Shown here one piece after another: positions 5,617 through 6,855 of a stretch of 6,855 nt of DNA. The stretch comes from an uncultured Blautia sp. (GTDB lineage Bacteria; Bacillota; Clostridia; Lachnospirales; Lachnospiraceae), in contig URXG01000095.1 of assembly GCA_900551715.1 (NCBI GenBank), positions 1 through 6,855 on the forward strand, given 5' to 3'. Positions within the stretch are counted from its first letter, which is position 1. The number at the start of each line of letters is the position of its first letter. The notes beneath the pieces are model-generated. The model saw only the letters and a list, made by a program, of their open reading frames with translations, made no database searches and was not told the DNA's origin. Position numbers and translations under genes: made by a program.

Positions 5617-6720
5617 TTATAACACTTTTACAATATTCAGTTCTTCATCTGCCAGAACAATATCCGCACGTTTTCCAGGTGTAAGAGAACCCACTTCATC
5701 AAAAATTCCGATACTTCTTGCCGGGTTTGCAGTTGCAGCAAGAATCGCTTCTCTTTCCGAAACTCCCATGGATATAACGCTCTTCATACAGTCAAAAAGA
5801 CAGGTTGCAGAACCTGCGATCGTACCGTCTGCCAGAGTAGCTTTTCTGTCTTTCATAGTTACTTCCTGGCCACCCAGTTCATATTTACCGTTCTCCATAC
5901 CGGTTGCCATCATAGAATCACTGATCAGAATCACTCTGCTATCTCCAAAAAGGCGGAAAGTATTTCTTACAGTTGCCGGATGGATATGGATCCCGTCACC
6001 GATCAGTTCTACCATACAGTCTTCATTATCTGCTGCTGCACCGATCACTCCCGGTTCTCTGTGTCCCATAGGATTCATGGCATTATAAAGATGGGTTACA
6101 TGAACTGCCCCCTGCTTCATAGCCTGTGCAGCACAGTCATAATCTGCCGCTGTATGTCCAATAGAAATAACTGTTTCATTATGCAGTTCCCTGATAAATT
6201 CTTCTGCACCTTCCATATTCGGAGCAAGAGTTACCAGTTTGATCAGTCCACCTGCCGCTTCATTGCACTCTCTGAAAAATTCAATGTCCGGTTTGCGGAT
6301 ATATCCCTCTACATGTGCACCCTTTTTTGCAGGATCAAGGAATGGTCCTTCCATATTGATACCGACAATACGGGCACAGGTTTCATCCTGATCTACATCC
6401 TTTGCCGTCTGAAAGATTTTCAGAAGTTCTTCTTTGGGAAGAGTCATGGATGTGGGACAGTAAGAAGTTACTCCCTGTGATCTCTCATACTGAAGAATAA
6501 CTTTCAATCCATCCACATCTGCATCTGAGAAATCATGTCTCACTGCACCGTGGCTGTGAATATCAACCAGACCAGGCAGTACTTTCAGACCGGACGCATC
6601 CAGTTCCGTTTTATCTGTCACTTCTTCCTCAGAAGCTACAAGCCTGCCGTTTTCTATATATAAATCTGTTACTTTATAACTTCCATCTTCCTGAAATACA
6701 TTACCGTTTTTAATGATCAT
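5617..6720 (-). CDS. nagA: N-acetylglucosamine-6-phosphate deacetylase
   Basis: A cytoplasmic amidohydrolase-fold enzyme that converts N-acetylglucosamine-6-phosphate to glucosamine-6-phosphate plus acetate, feeding NagB. The 367 residues are of normal length. Visible signatures are the PGLVDIHSHG strand-1 motif (49-58, His55 and His57), NMEGPF (122-127, metal ligand Glu124), SIGHT (186-190, His189), THLYNAM (209-215, His210), the REPG segment (221-224) and ISDSM (266-270, catalytic Asp268). The amidohydrolase C-terminal motif GSLTPGKRADIVLAD (344-358) is present. AAAGGG lies 9 bases before the ATG. The gene follows nagB by 25 bases, so the two are almost certainly one operon, normally controlled by amino-sugar availability from a promoter outside this window. 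The hairpin at 5555-5607 follows it. No key residue appears to be missing. Confidence 0.97.
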   Translation of the reverse strand: MIIKNGNVFQEDGSYKVTDLYIENGRLVASEEEVTDKTELDASGLKVLPGLVDIHSHGAVRHDFSDADVDGLKVILQYERSQGVTSYCPTSMTLPKEELLKIFQTAKDVDQDETCARIVGINMEGPFLDPAKKGAHVEGYIRKPDIEFFRECNEAAGGLIKLVTLAPNMEGAEEFIRELHNETVISIGHTAADYDCAAQAMKQGAVHVTHLYNAMNPMGHREPGVIGAAADNEDCMVELIGDGIHIHPATVRNTFRLFGDSRVILISDSMMATGMENGKYELGGQEVTMKDRKATLADGTIAGSATCLFDCMKSVISMGVSEREAILAATANPARSIGIFDEVGSLTPGKRADIVLADEELNIVKVL

Positions 6721-6745
6721 TTTTCTACACCCTTTACTGTATATT

Positions 6746-6855
6746 TTACAGAAGTCCTTTTTCTTTAATAAGACTTAAAGCATCTTCATCTGCCACTACA
6801 GTTACATCCTGATGAAGCTGAAGGATAGATGCAGGTACATTTGGTGTGATCGGTC
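6746..6855 (-). CDS. nagB: Glucosamine-6-phosphate deaminase, C-terminal fragment (cut by window edge)
   Basis: Only the last 35 codons plus stop are present. They translate as PITPNVPASILQLHQDVTVV... and end in ...IKEKGLL. The TP-x-x-PAS-x-LQ-H segment followed by a VTVVADE strand is the typical C-terminus of NagB, which converts glucosamine-6-phosphate to fructose-6-phosphate and ammonia. The gene ends 25 bases before nagA on the same strand, the expected upstream position in a nagBA operon. The stretch is short, but motif and context agree. Confidence 0.88.
   Translation of the reverse strand, partial: PITPNVPASILQLHQDVTVVADEDALSLIKEKGLL

Noticed and set aside
5768..6480. Overlapping + strand open frames antisense to nagA
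   Set aside because: nagA is unmistakable on the minus strand. These frames have shadow-like composition and no domain.

Overview
The window looks like a chromosomal segment of a gut-type anaerobic Firmicute, most probably Lachnospiraceae (Blautia, Dorea or Coprococcus-like). The grounds are moderate-to-low GC with A/T-rich intergenic DNA, strong AAAGG/GGAAG ribosome binding sites, a short clostridial-style ThiC, a nagB-nagA gene pair, and a membrane-anchored condensation-fold acyltransferase of a kind I associate with that family. This placement is inference from protein character; no marker gene is present. I see no mobile element, CRISPR array, tRNA or rRNA.

Layout. The 3' part of thiC runs on the + strand from the left edge to 1109. 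It meets, tail to tail, a minus-strand series whose last gene ends at 1223; a bulged hairpin with an A-tract on one side and a T-tract on the other (1154-1210) can terminate both. All other genes are on the minus strand. Read in transcription order from the right edge they are: the last 35 codons of nagB, nagA (6720-5617), a nagA-distal hairpin (5555-5607), a convincing sigma-A-type promoter (TTGGAA, 17 bp, TATAAT; 5461-5489), and then a tightly spaced four-gene unit. That unit consists of a histidine phosphatase (5419-4688), an HSL-type alpha/beta hydrolase (start most likely the TTG at 4655), a 606-residue condensation-fold acyltransferase with about six C-terminal membrane helices (3658-1838), and a TenI-like thiazole tautomerase / ThiE relative (1801-1223).

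How the genes work together. NagB and NagA form the standard amino-sugar route: GlcNAc-6-P is deacetylated and then deaminated and isomerised to fructose-6-P. ThiC and the TenI-like protein belong to the pyrimidine and thiazole branches of thiamine synthesis, but they lie in opposite transcription units. The least understood part is the phosphatase-esterase-acyltransferase trio. It pairs an enzyme likely to make an ester at the membrane with one likely to hydrolyse esters, and could be a small uncharacterised ester or lipid modification module. That function is inference. The rest of the window is ordinary housekeeping metabolism.
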